Origin: a virus
DNA length: 56,450 bases
IMG/VR virus record: IMGVR_UViG_3300035698_012530
Coordinates: 1-56,450 of that record
Reading direction: 5' to 3' (one strand)
The translations under genes and the position numbers were made by a program. This document shows, in pieces, positions 32,097 through 42,427 of this stretch. Each line of letters begins with the position of its first letter. The stretch's first letter is position 1. The notes beneath the pieces were generated by a model. It was not told where the DNA came from. It worked only from the letters and a program-made list of their open reading frames with translations, and ran no database searches.

Positions 32097-33530
32097 ATGA
32101 AATTTACACAATATATAAAAGAAAACAAAGAAGAACTTAAAAGGTGGAATCAATACCTTAAAAGCAATAAAATGCTCAATGCTTCTATTAAAATAATGAA
32201 AAAGATTGAAAAAGCTGGGTTTAAATCTTGGATTGTTGGTGGTACTGTAAGGGACATCATCTTAGGTTTCAGTCCTAAAGATGTTGATTTAGCAACTACA
32301 ATGCCTATTGAAAAACTTGAAACATCTTTTAAAAAGGTATATGATATAGGTAAATCAAGAGATTTTGGAATTGTGGTTGTTAAACAGGATGGGTATGATT
32401 TTGAAGTAGCACAACTAAGAAACGATGGAAGTTACACAAATGGTAGAAAACCTGACTCTGTTAGTTTTAATGTTAGTCTTGACGATGATCTTTCTAGAAG
32501 AGATTTAACTATTAATGCAATGGCTATTAAATCTGATGGAAGTATTGTAGATAAATTTAATGGTAAAAAAGACATTCTAAATAAAATTATTAGAACTGTT
32601 GGTAATCCTTTTGATAGATTTGAGGAAGATCATTTAAGAATGTTGAGAGCTATCAGATTTTCAAGTAAATTAGGTTTTAAACTTGATAAAGATACAGTTG
32701 ATGCTATCAAGAGCAAAAAAGCTCATATTAAAAAAATATCAATTGAAAGAGTAAAAGAAGAATTAGTTAAAATGGCATCACAAGCTGGTGATAAATTTGC
32801 TAATGCTATCATTGCTCTTGATGATGTTGGTATACTTGAGATTATCTTACCTGAAATTACTAAATTGAAAGATTTTCCAGAAGAGAGACAATTTCATCCT
32901 GAATCTTATATTGATGATAAGAGTTCAGTATTTAACCATGTAATGGCTGCATTGAGAAAAAATAAATTAACAGATCCAATTATTAATCTATCTATATTGT
33001 TTCATGATATAGGAAAGGGTACTACATACAAAAATATTGATGGTAAACATACTTTTCATAAACATGCCAGTGAAGCTAAAGATTTAATTGATAATGTAGC
33101 AAAAAAATTGAAGTTGTCAAATAAAGAAAAAAATGCTATAATGTTTAGTGCAGTGAATCACATGAAATTTCATAGAGGAATAGAAATGAAAGCAAGCAAA
33201 ATCACTAAGCTTGTATCAGACGAGAACTGGAATGTGTTGAAAGCAGTGTCTCTATGTGATGATTCTTGTAGAACAGGATTATTTGACAAGAAAAGATTCA
33301 ATGATATTATCAATAAGATGGAAGCTATATCTAAAAAATGGTCTGATAAGATTACACAAAGCAGTCTAAAGATTATTGATGGTAAAAGAGTCATGAAATT
33401 AACAGGTAGGAGATCAGGTAAATCAATAGGTGAAATTATCGGTAAAGTAACTGGTTGGGTTGTTGATGATGGAAATAAAATACCTATTAATGATCTAATA
33501 ATGAAGGCTCACAGAGAATTAAAGGAATAA
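32097..33530 (+). CDS. cca: CCA-adding tRNA nucleotidyltransferase with HD domain
   Basis: 477 aa; ATG 32097 follows AAAGGAT and a TATAAATA box, while an in-frame start at 32037 lies inside the polymerase gene. Class II nucleotidyltransferase motifs: IVGGTVRDIILG at about residue 40, DVDLAT at about 57 (two catalytic Asp), RRDLTINAMAI at about 136, then the NTP-selecting EDHLRMLRAIRF. The C-terminal half holds an HD domain with ILFHDIGKGTTY at about 300. It repairs or completes tRNA 3' ends; here both phage tRNAs encode CCA, so repair of damaged tRNAs is the likelier job. TGG only. Confidence 0.9.
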   Translation: MKFTQYIKENKEELKRWNQYLKSNKMLNASIKIMKKIEKAGFKSWIVGGTVRDIILGFSPKDVDLATTMPIEKLETSFKKVYDIGKSRDFGIVVVKQDGYDFEVAQLRNDGSYTNGRKPDSVSFNVSLDDDLSRRDLTINAMAIKSDGSIVDKFNGKKDILNKIIRTVGNPFDRFEEDHLRMLRAIRFSSKLGFKLDKDTVDAIKSKKAHIKKISIERVKEELVKMASQAGDKFANAIIALDDVGILEIILPEITKLKDFPEERQFHPESYIDDKSSVFNHVMAALRKNKLTDPIINLSILFHDIGKGTTYKNIDGKHTFHKHASEAKDLIDNVAKKLKLSNKEKNAIMFSAVNHMKFHRGIEMKASKITKLVSDENWNVLKAVSLCDDSCRTGLFDKKRFNDIINKMEAISKKWSDKITQSSLKIIDGKRVMKLTGRRSGKSIGEIIGKVTGWVVDDGNKIPINDLIMKAHRELKE

Positions 33531-33535
33531 ATAAT

Positions 33536-33655
33536 ATGATGAATTTTCTAGGAATTTTTATTGGAGTTTTTATTGGAAGTGTTTTATTATTGTGTGCAGT
33601 ACAATTTGTCAAAGGAATAATAAAATTATTTAAAGATCTTTATTATTCATCATAA
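33536..33655 (+). CDS. Single-pass membrane peptide, 39 aa
   Basis: ATG 33536 after AAAGGAATAAATA. One long hydrophobic helix (FLGIFIGVFIGSVLLLCAV) and a short basic/aromatic tail. Unknown. Confidence 0.6.
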   Translation: MMNFLGIFIGVFIGSVLLLCAVQFVKGIIKLFKDLYYSS

Positions 33656-33686
33656 AGAGAATAAATTATAGAAATAAGGGAGAAAA

Positions 33687-33905
33687 ATGATAAAAATTAA
33701 AGTTAAACTATCAGAAACAGAGGAAATTGAATTAACAGTAAAACAAGCAAAAAAATTACATGAAGAACTTAATACAATGTTTAAAGACAATGATAGAAGT
33801 TTTCAACCATATATTTATACACCAATTTTTCAGGATTATCCAGAACCAAACACACCATATTATAATTATCCTGTTATAACTTGCAATGATGATGAATATT
33901 TATAA
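33687..33905 (+). CDS. Hypothetical protein, 72 aa
   Basis: AAGGGAG upstream. N-terminal helix (LTVKQAKKLHEELNTMF), then a Pro/Tyr-rich tail (FQPYIYTPIFQDYPEPNTPY). Overlaps the glycosyltransferase-like gene by 20 nt. Unknown. Confidence 0.6.
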   Translation: MIKIKVKLSETEEIELTVKQAKKLHEELNTMFKDNDRSFQPYIYTPIFQDYPEPNTPYYNYPVITCNDDEYL

Positions 33906-34530
33906 ATATTCATCTAAAAATCCAAAGTTTTTAGTAGTAACTCCATTAAAGACCGGGGATAAAATATCACCTGACACAATCAAAACGATGTTAAATAATA
34001 ACATTGAATTTGATTGGATAATGTATGAAGGAGATAATAACATTCCTTCAAATACAGTATCAGGAATTACTGAATATGAGAAAAAAAACAAACCTTTGCC
34101 ATATGTTATCAAACTTGATAATAATACCATGTGGCAAAAGAATACTTTAGATAATATGTATAAAACAATAATAAAATCTAAGAAAAATGTTGCTTATGTG
34201 TATACATCTTTTCAATTTAAAAAAAATGATATTCCTGTAGCATCATTTATGAATATTCCATTTGATGCAAATAGATTAAGACAAGCTAATTTTATAAGCT
34301 CAAATAGTATGATAAAAAGAGCATTATTAAAACAATGTCCTTTCATTACTAATGAAAAATATAAGAGACTTCTTGATTATGCTCATTGGTTAAGTTTTTT
34401 AAAGAAGGGATATATAGGTAAATTAAGTAAAGGTTATTTCTATAGCATAATGAATGAAGGAAACGTTTCTTCTGGCAATCAACAGGATTATATTACTAAA
34501 TTAAGAAGGGTTCATGCAGATTTCTTATAA
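33886..34530 (+). CDS. Glycosyltransferase-like protein, 214 aa
   Basis: Three consecutive ATGs at 33886-33894, overlapping the previous gene, with no good ribosome site. FLVVTPLKTGDKISPDTI, IKLDNNTMW (DxxxxxW in place of DxD) and FISSNSMIKRALL, LDYAHWLSFLKKGY resemble the second half of family 2 glycosyltransferases. Last plus-strand gene before the convergent sugar cluster, which supports the assignment. Substrate unknown. Confidence 0.55.
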   Translation: MMMNIYKYSSKNPKFLVVTPLKTGDKISPDTIKTMLNNNIEFDWIMYEGDNNIPSNTVSGITEYEKKNKPLPYVIKLDNNTMWQKNTLDNMYKTIIKSKKNVAYVYTSFQFKKNDIPVASFMNIPFDANRLRQANFISSNSMIKRALLKQCPFITNEKYKRLLDYAHWLSFLKKGYIGKLSKGYFYSIMNEGNVSSGNQQDYITKLRRVHADFL

Positions 34531-34553
34531 TAATTTTTTAATTTTATTTCCTT

Positions 34554-34988
34554 CTAATCCCACCAATATAGAATATTAGTTTTCATATGTTCAAATAAAT
34601 CATTAATATCTCGATCTTTTTTTCTATCACCCTTTTCAACACATTTAAGAAAATGTTTTCTTTGTTCTTCGCTTTTTTCAAATGAAGATGTTAAAGTCAA
34701 TTCACCCCATTTTTCTTCATAAGGCTTTAATTCAATTAGTACATAATCATCTTCAATAATTCTATCAAGAAGACCAATACAATATTCCATTTGATTTGCA
34801 TATTTAATTGAATTAATACAGCAACCATATTTTCTATAGTTTAGTGCATCCATTTTAAGTTTGTCTCTAAGCATATCAAATAGATAATCATGATCAAACC
34901 AATAATCTTTTGCTAAAAATCTTCTATATTTAATAATATTATGGAAGAAATTAGTAAAATCATCCCACATATCTTTTAATTTATTCAT
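34554..34988 (-). CDS. Hypothetical protein, 144 aa
   Basis: Last gene of the long minus-strand series, TAG stop, AGGAG before the start. Aromatic-rich helical product (DMWDDFTNFFHNIIKYRRF, ELKPYEEKWGELTL). T4-like phages carry related proteins of unknown function, as far as I recall. It converges with the 33886-34530 gene over a 23-bp AT-rich gap. Confidence 0.65.
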   Translation of the reverse strand: MNKLKDMWDDFTNFFHNIIKYRRFLAKDYWFDHDYLFDMLRDKLKMDALNYRKYGCCINSIKYANQMEYCIGLLDRIIEDDYVLIELKPYEEKWGELTLTSSFEKSEEQRKHFLKCVEKGDRKKDRDINDLFEHMKTNILYWWD

Positions 34989-34989
34989 A

Positions 34990-35769
34990 TTATATCTCCT
35001 TTAAATATGATAATAAACCCTTTTCTGTTTTAAATCCTAGCATTTTTTCTGCTTCAATTGGATCAGCTACATTACCTTTAACACCAACATTAACATTTTT
35101 CTTAAATAATACACCTGCAGAATCTATAAACATTGCTAAATCATATATACTTACTGGAATACCCGTACCTATATCCAATATCATATTACTTTTTTCTTTA
35201 AGTTGTATGGATAAATGTATTGCTTTACATACATCATCAACATGAATAAAATCTCTGATCTGTGTTCCATTACCATTTACATATAAAGGTAAATCATTTT
35301 TTGATGCATTAATAAAATTTGATACAACACTTGTTTTCGTTTCAAGATAATTTAATCCACCATACACATTAGACAATCTTAATATACACACATTATCATT
35401 ATTATCATTCATTAAAAATTGCTCGCCTATCATTTTAGTGAAACTATATGTATTTCCACCATCTTTTGCCGCTTGTGAAGATGCAAAGGTTACTGGTATA
35501 TTATAAACAGTTGACATCATCCATATATTATTAAGTGTTAATACATTATCTGTAATGGTTTGTTTTTTGTCCTCTTCACAAGATTGTATACCTGATATAG
35601 CTGCTAAATGAACAACATGTTTTATACCTCTTAACTCATTTGTTTTAATAGATGAAATTGGTTTATCTATTTTTCTATCAATCTCAACAATATCATATGT
35701 ATCACCATACAATTTAATAAAATTTTGTCCAATATATCCTGAACTTCCTGTTAGCATTATTTTCTTCAT
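34990..35769 (-). CDS. NAD-dependent sugar epimerase/dehydratase (SDR)
   Basis: 259 aa, extended SDR. Rossmann motif TGSSGYIGQNFI at about residues 7-18, VVHLAAISG at about 52, catalytic YSFTK (YxxxK) at about 108-112, then LRLSNVYGG and RDFIHVDDVCKAI typical of UDP-glucose 4-epimerase relatives. Shorter than GalE (338 aa). Probably makes a sugar nucleotide for the neighbouring glycosyltransferases. Exact substrate cannot be told. Confidence 0.8.
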   Translation of the reverse strand: MKKIMLTGSSGYIGQNFIKLYGDTYDIVEIDRKIDKPISSIKTNELRGIKHVVHLAAISGIQSCEEDKKQTITDNVLTLNNIWMMSTVYNIPVTFASSQAAKDGGNTYSFTKMIGEQFLMNDNNDNVCILRLSNVYGGLNYLETKTSVVSNFINASKNDLPLYVNGNGTQIRDFIHVDDVCKAIHLSIQLKEKSNMILDIGTGIPVSIYDLAMFIDSAGVLFKKNVNVGVKGNVADPIEAEKMLGFKTEKGLLSYLKEI

Positions 35770-35996
35770 TTAGTATCCTCTGTATAACATATTGATCTTA
35801 TTGGTATTGTTATGATATAATCAACTTCATCTATTATAACTATTGATCCTTTATAATTCCGTGCAATTAAATTGTTAATATCATCTACTGGTTTTTTTGT
35901 TATATGTGTATCATGAACACCAACAAAATGATGGAATATATTTACATCTTTTTTAATAATTTTTATTTCATTTCCATTAGTTAGGTGAATTTTCAT
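35766..35996 (-). CDS. Hypothetical protein, 76 aa
   Basis: Overlaps the epimerase start by 4 nt; TAAAGGAG upstream. Beta-rich, with DVNIFHHFVGVHDTHI and a hydrophobic SIVIIDEVDYIITIPI. Unknown. Confidence 0.6.
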   Translation of the reverse strand: MKIHLTNGNEIKIIKKDVNIFHHFVGVHDTHITKKPVDDINNLIARNYKGSIVIIDEVDYIITIPIRSICYTEDTK

Positions 35997-35997
35997 T

Positions 35998-36210
35998 TTA
36001 AAACTCCTTTATTATTTTAATGTCCATTCTTTTCAGTTCGCTGCGTACCCATGTTTCGTTGTCATTTCTGATTATGCGCCCTGTCCTGTAACTGATAGCA
36101 GTAACTTTTTTAGCATGCCCTTTTAAATTTACTTTAGGATCAAGATAAATTAAAATAACTCCGTTTTTTTGTGCTGTTTGCTCTTCTTTATTAGATACTG
36201 AATTTGGCAT
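35998..36210 (-). CDS. Hypothetical protein, 70 aa
   Basis: Preceded by an excellent AAGGAGG site. Basic protein (DPKVNLKGHAKKVTAISY, RTGRIIRNDNETWVRSEL). Unknown function. Confidence 0.6.
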   Translation of the reverse strand: MPNSVSNKEEQTAQKNGVILIYLDPKVNLKGHAKKVTAISYRTGRIIRNDNETWVRSELKRMDIKIIKEF

Positions 36211-36260
36211 TTTTGACCTCCTTAAAAGTCTTGAATAATAAAAGATTCACTGTTTATCAT

Positions 36261-36902
36261 TTAATAAAAGTCCTTATATTTAACCTTTGGGTTTCTCTTC
36301 TCAAACACCCAAAAATAACTGTGAAACTTCCTACAGTGTTGTTGATTCTTATGTCTCCCACCAATAATCCTGCTTTTAGCTAATAATACAAATAAATCCT
36401 TTGGATAAAAACCAATATCATAAGCTAGATTCATTATAATATTATAACTAAAATAGTTCTTTCCACCGCTTACCTTATCTTGACACTTGAATATTAATAC
36501 ACCATTTTTGTTCAAAAGTCTATAGAATTCTTTTAAAGATTCTTTATAAAATTCATGTAATAGTGTTTCATTCTTAAAATATCCGAATCTTCTTGCTATA
36601 ATACTACTATTTTTATTATCTGTTTCTAAGCTAGGACCACTTGAGGAAAGAAATGGAGGGTCAAACATAAGACAATTAATGCTATTATCCTTTAATGGCA
36701 AATGTCTACAATCTGCTTGAACAACATCTGGTACAACAGGTTTAATATCAAATTTCAGTTTAGGTTGATCATATACATTCTTATAGAACACACCCTTAGA
36801 GTACGTAGGATCACAATCTATAAATCCTTGAGGAACATGTAATTTAAGTATATCTTGTATAATTACTTCTTGATTATAATCTATTGATTTTATTACATTC
36901 AT
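36261..36902 (-). CDS. DNA methyltransferase-like protein
   Basis: 213 aa. FIDCDPTYSKG near residue 27, CLMFDPPFLSS (DPPF, motif IV) at about 77, and FKCQDKVSGGKN further on fit SAM-dependent N4/N6 DNA or nucleotide methyltransferases. A promoter at 36909-36937 ends 6 nt before the ATG, so the message may be leaderless. The second DPP(F/Y) methyltransferase in the window after 13992. Confidence 0.75.
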   Translation of the reverse strand: MNVIKSIDYNQEVIIQDILKLHVPQGFIDCDPTYSKGVFYKNVYDQPKLKFDIKPVVPDVVQADCRHLPLKDNSINCLMFDPPFLSSSGPSLETDNKNSSIIARRFGYFKNETLLHEFYKESLKEFYRLLNKNGVLIFKCQDKVSGGKNYFSYNIIMNLAYDIGFYPKDLFVLLAKSRIIGGRHKNQQHCRKFHSYFWVFEKRNPKVKYKDFY

Positions 36903-36908
36903 TAACAA

Positions 36909-36937
36909 AGTATACTACATTTATATTACCTTGACAA
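36909..36937 (-). promoter_or_regulatory. Minus-strand sigma70-like promoter
   Basis: On the minus strand TTGTCA (36937-36932), 17-bp spacer ending GTAG, TATACT (36914-36909). The transcript would begin at or next to the ATG at 36902, giving a leaderless methyltransferase message. Confidence 0.6.
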
Positions 36938-37882
36938 GATGTCATTTTTTAATATAGGTAATAATTGTTTTCCTTCAAAGTATCTAATAATATTTTCAAC
37001 ACGTTGTTTTGTTGAATGATGTTTTTGACAAAAATCAAACCCATCTTGTCTTATTTTCATAGCCGCTTTTTCATTGCTATAATAATGATTGAATTTATTA
37101 ACTAAATCGGGCGCATCATTTGTTTTATAACTTATATAATGTTTTTTATCTTCAAAGAACATATCAATACTAGGATGTTTATCATGAAAATATAAAGCAC
37201 CAGCACCAATATATTGAAACGGTCTAACATCCTGATATCCTTTTATATTTTGACCCATTTGTACACCTAATACACTTTTAGCAGTAGATGACAATTCGGC
37301 TGTTTGAAATCGCGTATTTCCTGTTTCCTTTGTGGGAAAAGTTTTAATATTAATAGTTTTCAATCCATTAATGAATTTTTTTCTTTGTTGGTGATGTGTT
37401 GAATTGTCTAATCCACCTGTAAAAGCCATATTACATTCATATCTTTTATCATAATTAGCTAATTCTTTTTGATATAAACACATATAAGGTCAATGTATTG
37501 TTGGTATTTTTCAATATCTTTCAAATTCAGGTCTCATATCATTATTAACTAAAGCAAGATCAACAAAATCTGTTATAGGTTTTGTATATCTAGGAATAAC
37601 TCTAGCATCACCCATATGATATATTACTCTAATTCCTGTCTTTCTAAGACCTCTTAACATATTTAATATGTCCTGTCTTATTGGACCAAAAATACAATGA
37701 CATACTATAAAATGTGGTTTAAAAAATTGTATTTCTGTTTTAATTTCTGCTGATTTTCTATTCTGTAATTCTATAGTTTTAGCTCATGCACCATTTCTAA
37801 TAGCCCCTTCTAATACACCGTAATTAAAATAGCTATAATAATCCCTTATATTTCCTAATATCACAAATCTATATTGTTTCAT
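36926..37882 (-). CDS. Glycosyltransferase (GT-B, CgeB-like)
   Basis: 318 aa with three TGA-Trp (NGA-W-AKTIE, FERY-W-KIP, TIH-W-PYM). GGAG precedes ATG. N domain opens RFVILGNIRDYYSYF and has FKPHFIVCHCIFGP; the C domain has MAFTGGLDNSTHHQQR, VLGVQMGQNIKGYQDVRPF and YIGAGALYFHDKH, the nucleotide-sugar-binding region of spore-maturation CgeB-type glycosyltransferases. Part of the sugar cluster. Confidence 0.8.
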
Positions 37883-37891
37883 ACATACTCC

Positions 37892-38713
37892 TTATGGTTT
37901 TCATTTCATATTTCGAAAATTATAATCATTTATAGGTGTTGGCATAGGAGGAATTTTCAATTTACCTTTATATCCTTCTCTTCTAGATTGACATCTTCCA
38001 AGATTATCCATATAAAATCCATTATCTAATTTATCAAATTCTTCTTGAGTTAAATTGCCACCATTTTTTATTAACATTTCTTCAATTTTTCAACTACCTA
38101 AAAGAAATGTTTTAGTTTCTTTTAGCACTCAGTCAGCATCAGGATTTTTAACACCTTTTCTCAATTTATCTTGAAATCTTCAATGGTAATCACCTCTGCT
38201 TGATTTTTCCCATTTTCCTTTAATATAAGACATTCTTCACATCGCTGGTGGAAATCCTCAATATGGCTGAGTAACAAGATTTAAACCCTCACGAATTATC
38301 ATTTTTTTCATGAAGTTTGGTCTTTTTCTCATTAAAGGTCGCTTTGCAAATGTTATTTGATTAACATCATTACTATTTTCAAAAATATCGTATAATTTAT
38401 TTAAATCAATGTCTTTTATTAATCTATAATCATCTTCAAGATTCAATATAAATGGTGTATTGGTTTGATTAAGTAATCAATCTAATGATAAAAATTGTCC
38501 TATAGGTGGATCATCGACCTTTATAACATCATAAATACCAACATCATTTATATACTTTATACTTTCATCAGAACATTTTTTATCTAATACATCTTCATGT
38601 ATTATTCATCTTAATTCACCATCAAATTTTAAATGTTTTAATAATGCTTCTGTAGATAATTTTAAAAATTGTGGTGCCGATGCTGATGTTCTTATTATAT
38701 CAATTTTTCTCAT
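37892..38713 (-). CDS. Glycosyltransferase (GT-A type)
   Basis: 273 aa with eight TGA-Trp and one TGG, so invisible with a standard code. N terminus IDIIRTSASAPQFLKLS, then FILNLEDDYRLI (likely DxD-type metal site) and QPY-W-GFPPAM-W-RM. GT-A relatives use the acidic pair to bind nucleotide-sugar with a divalent metal. The ATG overlaps the stop of the methyltransferase upstream (TAATG). Confidence 0.75.
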
Positions 38714-39270
38714 TATTCTACCTTTTTAAGAATTGTTAGTCCATGTTGGTACTCTATATGATCATGAATTACTCACTCTGGATGAATTTTTAAAAAATCT
38801 TCTATTGCTGTTAATAAACCCGGTCCTGTATTTCTTTGATCAGATCTACCAAATGTTTCAGTATCATGAAACATCATATATTTTTTAACCTTACTATGAT
38901 GTAATTTTAATTCTTTCATAAGATGTGCATATTCATGTAAAGAATCAATAAATAATAAATCTGTATTTTCCATCACAATATCTAAGCTATTATCTTTTAT
39001 GCTTTTAAATTCAGTTATACCTTTCATTGCTTGTTTTATTTTATTCACTTCAATTCCTGGATTGATATCATATGTAGTCATTTTTTTAGGCTTACCCATT
39101 AAAAATGCAATAGTTGTATGACCTAGACCAGTACCAATTTCTGTTACAATATCAACCTTTTCAGCATACTCTTTTAATGTATGTAAATGCTCGCATGTAT
39201 TTTTATGATTTTTTGTTCTTTGTTTACCTCTACAATCTCTTATATTATATTCATTGATTATGTATTTCAT
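38713..39270 (-). CDS. Class I SAM-dependent methyltransferase
   Basis: 185 aa with one TGA-Trp (KIHPE-W-VIHDH). VTEIGTGLGHTTIAFL at about residues 42-57 is the SAM-binding loop; DLLFIDSLHEYAHLMKEL corresponds to the acidic DSxH motif of Methyltransf_24/CmcI-like enzymes, followed by MMFHDTETFG. Sugar or small-molecule O-methylation is likely from context. Confidence 0.8.
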
Positions 39271-39271
39271 A

Positions 39272-40225
39272 TTACTCCTTTAATAATTTTTTATCTACTA
39301 TTTTATGTATTAATGATTTTCTTTCCGCGTATGGTTGATTATCATAATTTTTATGTAAGAAAGCATCTAATTCATTTGTAGTTAAATTAACAGAATAATA
39401 TCCTACATATCAATCTTTAGGTGATGCGGATGAACCTAATCTACCATAATTACCATTTTTAACAAAACCATATGTTCTTACTTTTTCTTGTTCTCTTGAT
39501 ATTCTTACAGACGAATAACCAATATGTATAGCATATCCGTCTCTATATGTGTTGAAATTACATGTTTTGTACCCTTTACCAAATGCATCATTTGTTCAGT
39601 TATTATTTCCTCATGCTCTATTTGCTCATTTCTTTAATCCATATTCAGTCCAACTCTTCATATTACATAATATTAAACTCGCATGAGGTGTTCCACCAGA
39701 TATAAGACCAGCAACTTTATGGGAAAAATCAAATGTTTTAGTTTGTATATCTATTCCATTCAATTGTCCTGCACATTGACCAACAGCAACTATTTTATCA
39801 TCTAATTCCATGCATTTTATCATTTGTGGTATTAATGTTTTTGCTTTTGGTAGAAACATTGTATCAGAATCAATCACTAAAGCATAATCAGTCGTTACTT
39901 GATTTAATCCTAAATTTATTGATTCTCCATGCCCTATACTTACATTAGTCTCTTTTCCTAATGCTTTTGAAATACCATCTTTTCCTCTGCTATATTTATT
40001 ATAATACGAGTATTGAGCTGGATCTCCTGATTTAATTACTCTCACTTTAGGATAATAATCATTTAAATGTTTTAAAAAATCTATTGTTTTTCTTTCATTA
40101 GAGCAATCATCTACTAAAATATATTCTTTATATTGATCTTCTGGTATATATTTTAATACTGCTTCTATACTTAATCTATCCATTTTATAATTATTATGGA
40201 TTGCACTTATTATTGTTGTGTTCAT
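39272..40225 (-). CDS. Glycosyltransferase family 2
   Basis: 317 aa with four TGA-Trp. ISAIHNNYKMDRLSIEAVL and EYILVDDCSN (first Asp pair) at the N terminus, then DYALVIDSDTMFLP (DSD metal motif) and KVAGLISGGTPHASLILC. Classic GT2 GT-A layout. TAATG overlap with the gene upstream. Confidence 0.85.
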
Positions 40226-41106
40226 TATTCTCCTTTTAATATGCTATTAAACATATTTCTATAATTTTCTGCTTGGATTCTTCAGGTCCAATTTTCTTCA
40301 ATTTCTTTTCTCGCTTTACATCCCATTTTTTTACAGGTTTCTCTATTATTTTTTAATCAAATTATTTTTTCTACATAACTTTCAATATTTCTGTCTACAA
40401 TAAATCCGTTTATATTATTGTATAGTTCAGGAGCATTACCTATTTTATTACTAATAAAAGTTCTACCAGATGACGCTGCTTCTAATAACTGATTAGGTGT
40501 TCCATCCATATCACTAGCTACAATAATACAATCAACATCATTATAAAAATTATGAATATTTTGATGTTTAATAACATTTTTACTTGAAAATTTACAAGTT
40601 TGTGCTTTTAATTTTACACCTGCCTTTTTACATGCAGGTACGATAAATTGTTGATATCCTTTTCTAGTGGTATTTTTACCAACATAACCAACCGTGAATT
40701 CTTTTGAAATATCTCTTTCTTTAAATGAGAATAATTTTTCATCTACTCCATTAGGAACATAGAATACTTTTTTCTTTAAAAGTTTTTCGAGTTCTTTTTG
40801 TAATAATACACTATTAGCGTGATGATAATCAGTTTCTTTTAGAAATTTCAAATAATTTTTCATGTTAGAATATGTATGAGAGGTAGCACCTGTAATCTTT
40901 TGTCTTCTTTTTGCGTTAAAACGCTTTACATGAGGACAATCGAATGAAAAATACAAGTCAAACTTTTCATTTTCTTTAAATGTTTTTGGTTTTTGAACAT
41001 ACCTAATTTGAATGTTAAATTCATCTGATAAATATCTTTTAATTTGTTTAGCTTTTATATCTCAGGCTCAATCTATTACATCTACAAGTAATAAAACACT
41101 TTTCAT
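40225..41106 (-). CDS. Glycosyltransferase family 4
   Basis: 293 aa with TGA-Trp in VID-W-A-W-DIKAK, EKII-W-LK and WT-W-RIQ. VFYVPNGVDEKLFSF, TVGYVGKNTTRKGYQQFI, IIVASDMDGTPNQLLEAASSG and GNAPELYNNINGFIVD are the GT4 donor-site blocks (E-x7-E type). It is a paralogue of the gene at 42475-43422, sharing the W-A-W-DIK start and YxHANS-x-LL. Confidence 0.88.
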
Positions 41107-41107
41107 A

Positions 41108-41737
41108 TTATTTTACCACCTTAAATACTATTCTTGGACTTCTATCATCTGTAGTTGTTAGTACTTTCCAATTCCATTTTCTATCATTCATGTATTTTAT
41201 AATTTCTTTAGCATGTTGACTTTTAATACCCTCTTTTCCAACATTATTAGTTTCTAAATAACAAACCTTCCATCTTATGCCATCTAGTAATGTAAATAAT
41301 TTACCTTTAACATGTTTAAATAAAGATAAAGCAAAAACAATATCAATAGGTTCATCAAAATTAAAATTTATTCCACTTATCATTGGGGCTGTTTTTGTAA
41401 TATCACCTCTAACATAATTAATATCAAATCTATTAGATTTAGCTAATTCCTTAGCACATTCTATATAATCCTTTTCATAATCAATTCCCATTATTTTGCT
41501 AGCTCCTCTGTTATGACATTCACAACAGATAGCACCAAGACAACATCCTATATCTAATACACTTAAACCTTTCAAATCATTTGATATACTCATTTGATCC
41601 ATTCTATATAACGTGTTTCTTGATCCATCAACATATTCACCTCTAAGATAATATGATTGATAATTTTCTTTTCTTTTTTTATGCGGAAACTGTGATAATT
41701 TTTTAATTTTTTCTTTTAACTGTTCAACTTCTTTCAT
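41108..41737 (-). CDS. Class I SAM-dependent methyltransferase
   Basis: 209 aa. LSVLDIGCCLGAICCECHN at about residues 58-76 is motif I, then GIDYEKDYIECAKELA and FALSLFKHVK. Downstream ETNNVGKEGIKSQHAK may contact the acceptor. Substrate unknown, probably a sugar or lipid made by neighbours. All Trp codons are TGG. Confidence 0.82.
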   Translation of the reverse strand: MKEVEQLKEKIKKLSQFPHKKRKENYQSYYLRGEYVDGSRNTLYRMDQMSISNDLKGLSVLDIGCCLGAICCECHNRGASKIMGIDYEKDYIECAKELAKSNRFDINYVRGDITKTAPMISGINFNFDEPIDIVFALSLFKHVKGKLFTLLDGIRWKVCYLETNNVGKEGIKSQHAKEIIKYMNDRKWNWKVLTTTDDRSPRIVFKVVK

Positions 41738-42399
41738 ACGTCTATTTTTTCCTTTTCACTTATATCCAAATCTTTTAGAGTCGCCATATCAAATAAAGTT
41801 CTTCTGACATCAATTAAAAATCCGTTTATGACATTATCAATTTTCTTCATATCACCTATAGCTGATTTTGATATATTAAGTTTCTTTAAAAACATTAATT
41901 CAAATTTAGGTGGTAAAAAACTAGCTTTATAATGTCCATATTTACACTTTTCACTTTCAAAAAAAGTAAAATCACCATTGGATAATTTAGTAGCATCATC
42001 CATGATATATCCATATATTCCTGTATTATCTGTATACATTTCATCTTCATAAAAATCTGATATACATAGTTTAATAAAAATCAAACTATGTATTTTCGGT
42101 GCCATATTTAATTTATTTAATTCATTAAACATAGTATATTCGTTAATAATAGAAATTAATGTATCGTCCTCAAATCCGGGTTTTTCATTAAAAATTTTAT
42201 ATTTTAATTTATGTACATCTGATCCTTTTCTTCAATCTTTAAAAGGTGTTATTTTACCCTCAATTGTTCACGGTATCTTAATATTAATTTTTGGTATTCA
42301 AATAGAATGTTTTCCATGTATAATTGTAAACATTTCACCATCTATAACAGCTATATCATCTTTGATTATAATTTTATCGTAAATTTTACTTATTTCCAA
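41734..42399 (-). CDS. Hypothetical protein, 221 aa (TTG start)
   Basis: Start TTG at 42399 follows AAAGGAG by 5 nt; the frame then crosses three TGA-Trp (HSI-W-IPK, IP-W-TIEG, KD-W-RKG) before the first ATG at 42132. Includes MAPKIHSLIFIKLCISDFY and GIYGYIMDDATKL, faintly reminiscent of a kinase-like core, but I do not recognise the family. Overlaps the methyltransferase by 4 nt. Confidence 0.65.
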
Positions 42400-42427
42400 T
42401 GCAACTCCTTTCAAATAAATCTATTTG

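Noticed and set aside
33899-33909. TATAAATA as a further late promoter
   Set aside because: It lies inside the glycosyltransferase-like gene with no start codon at the usual distance.
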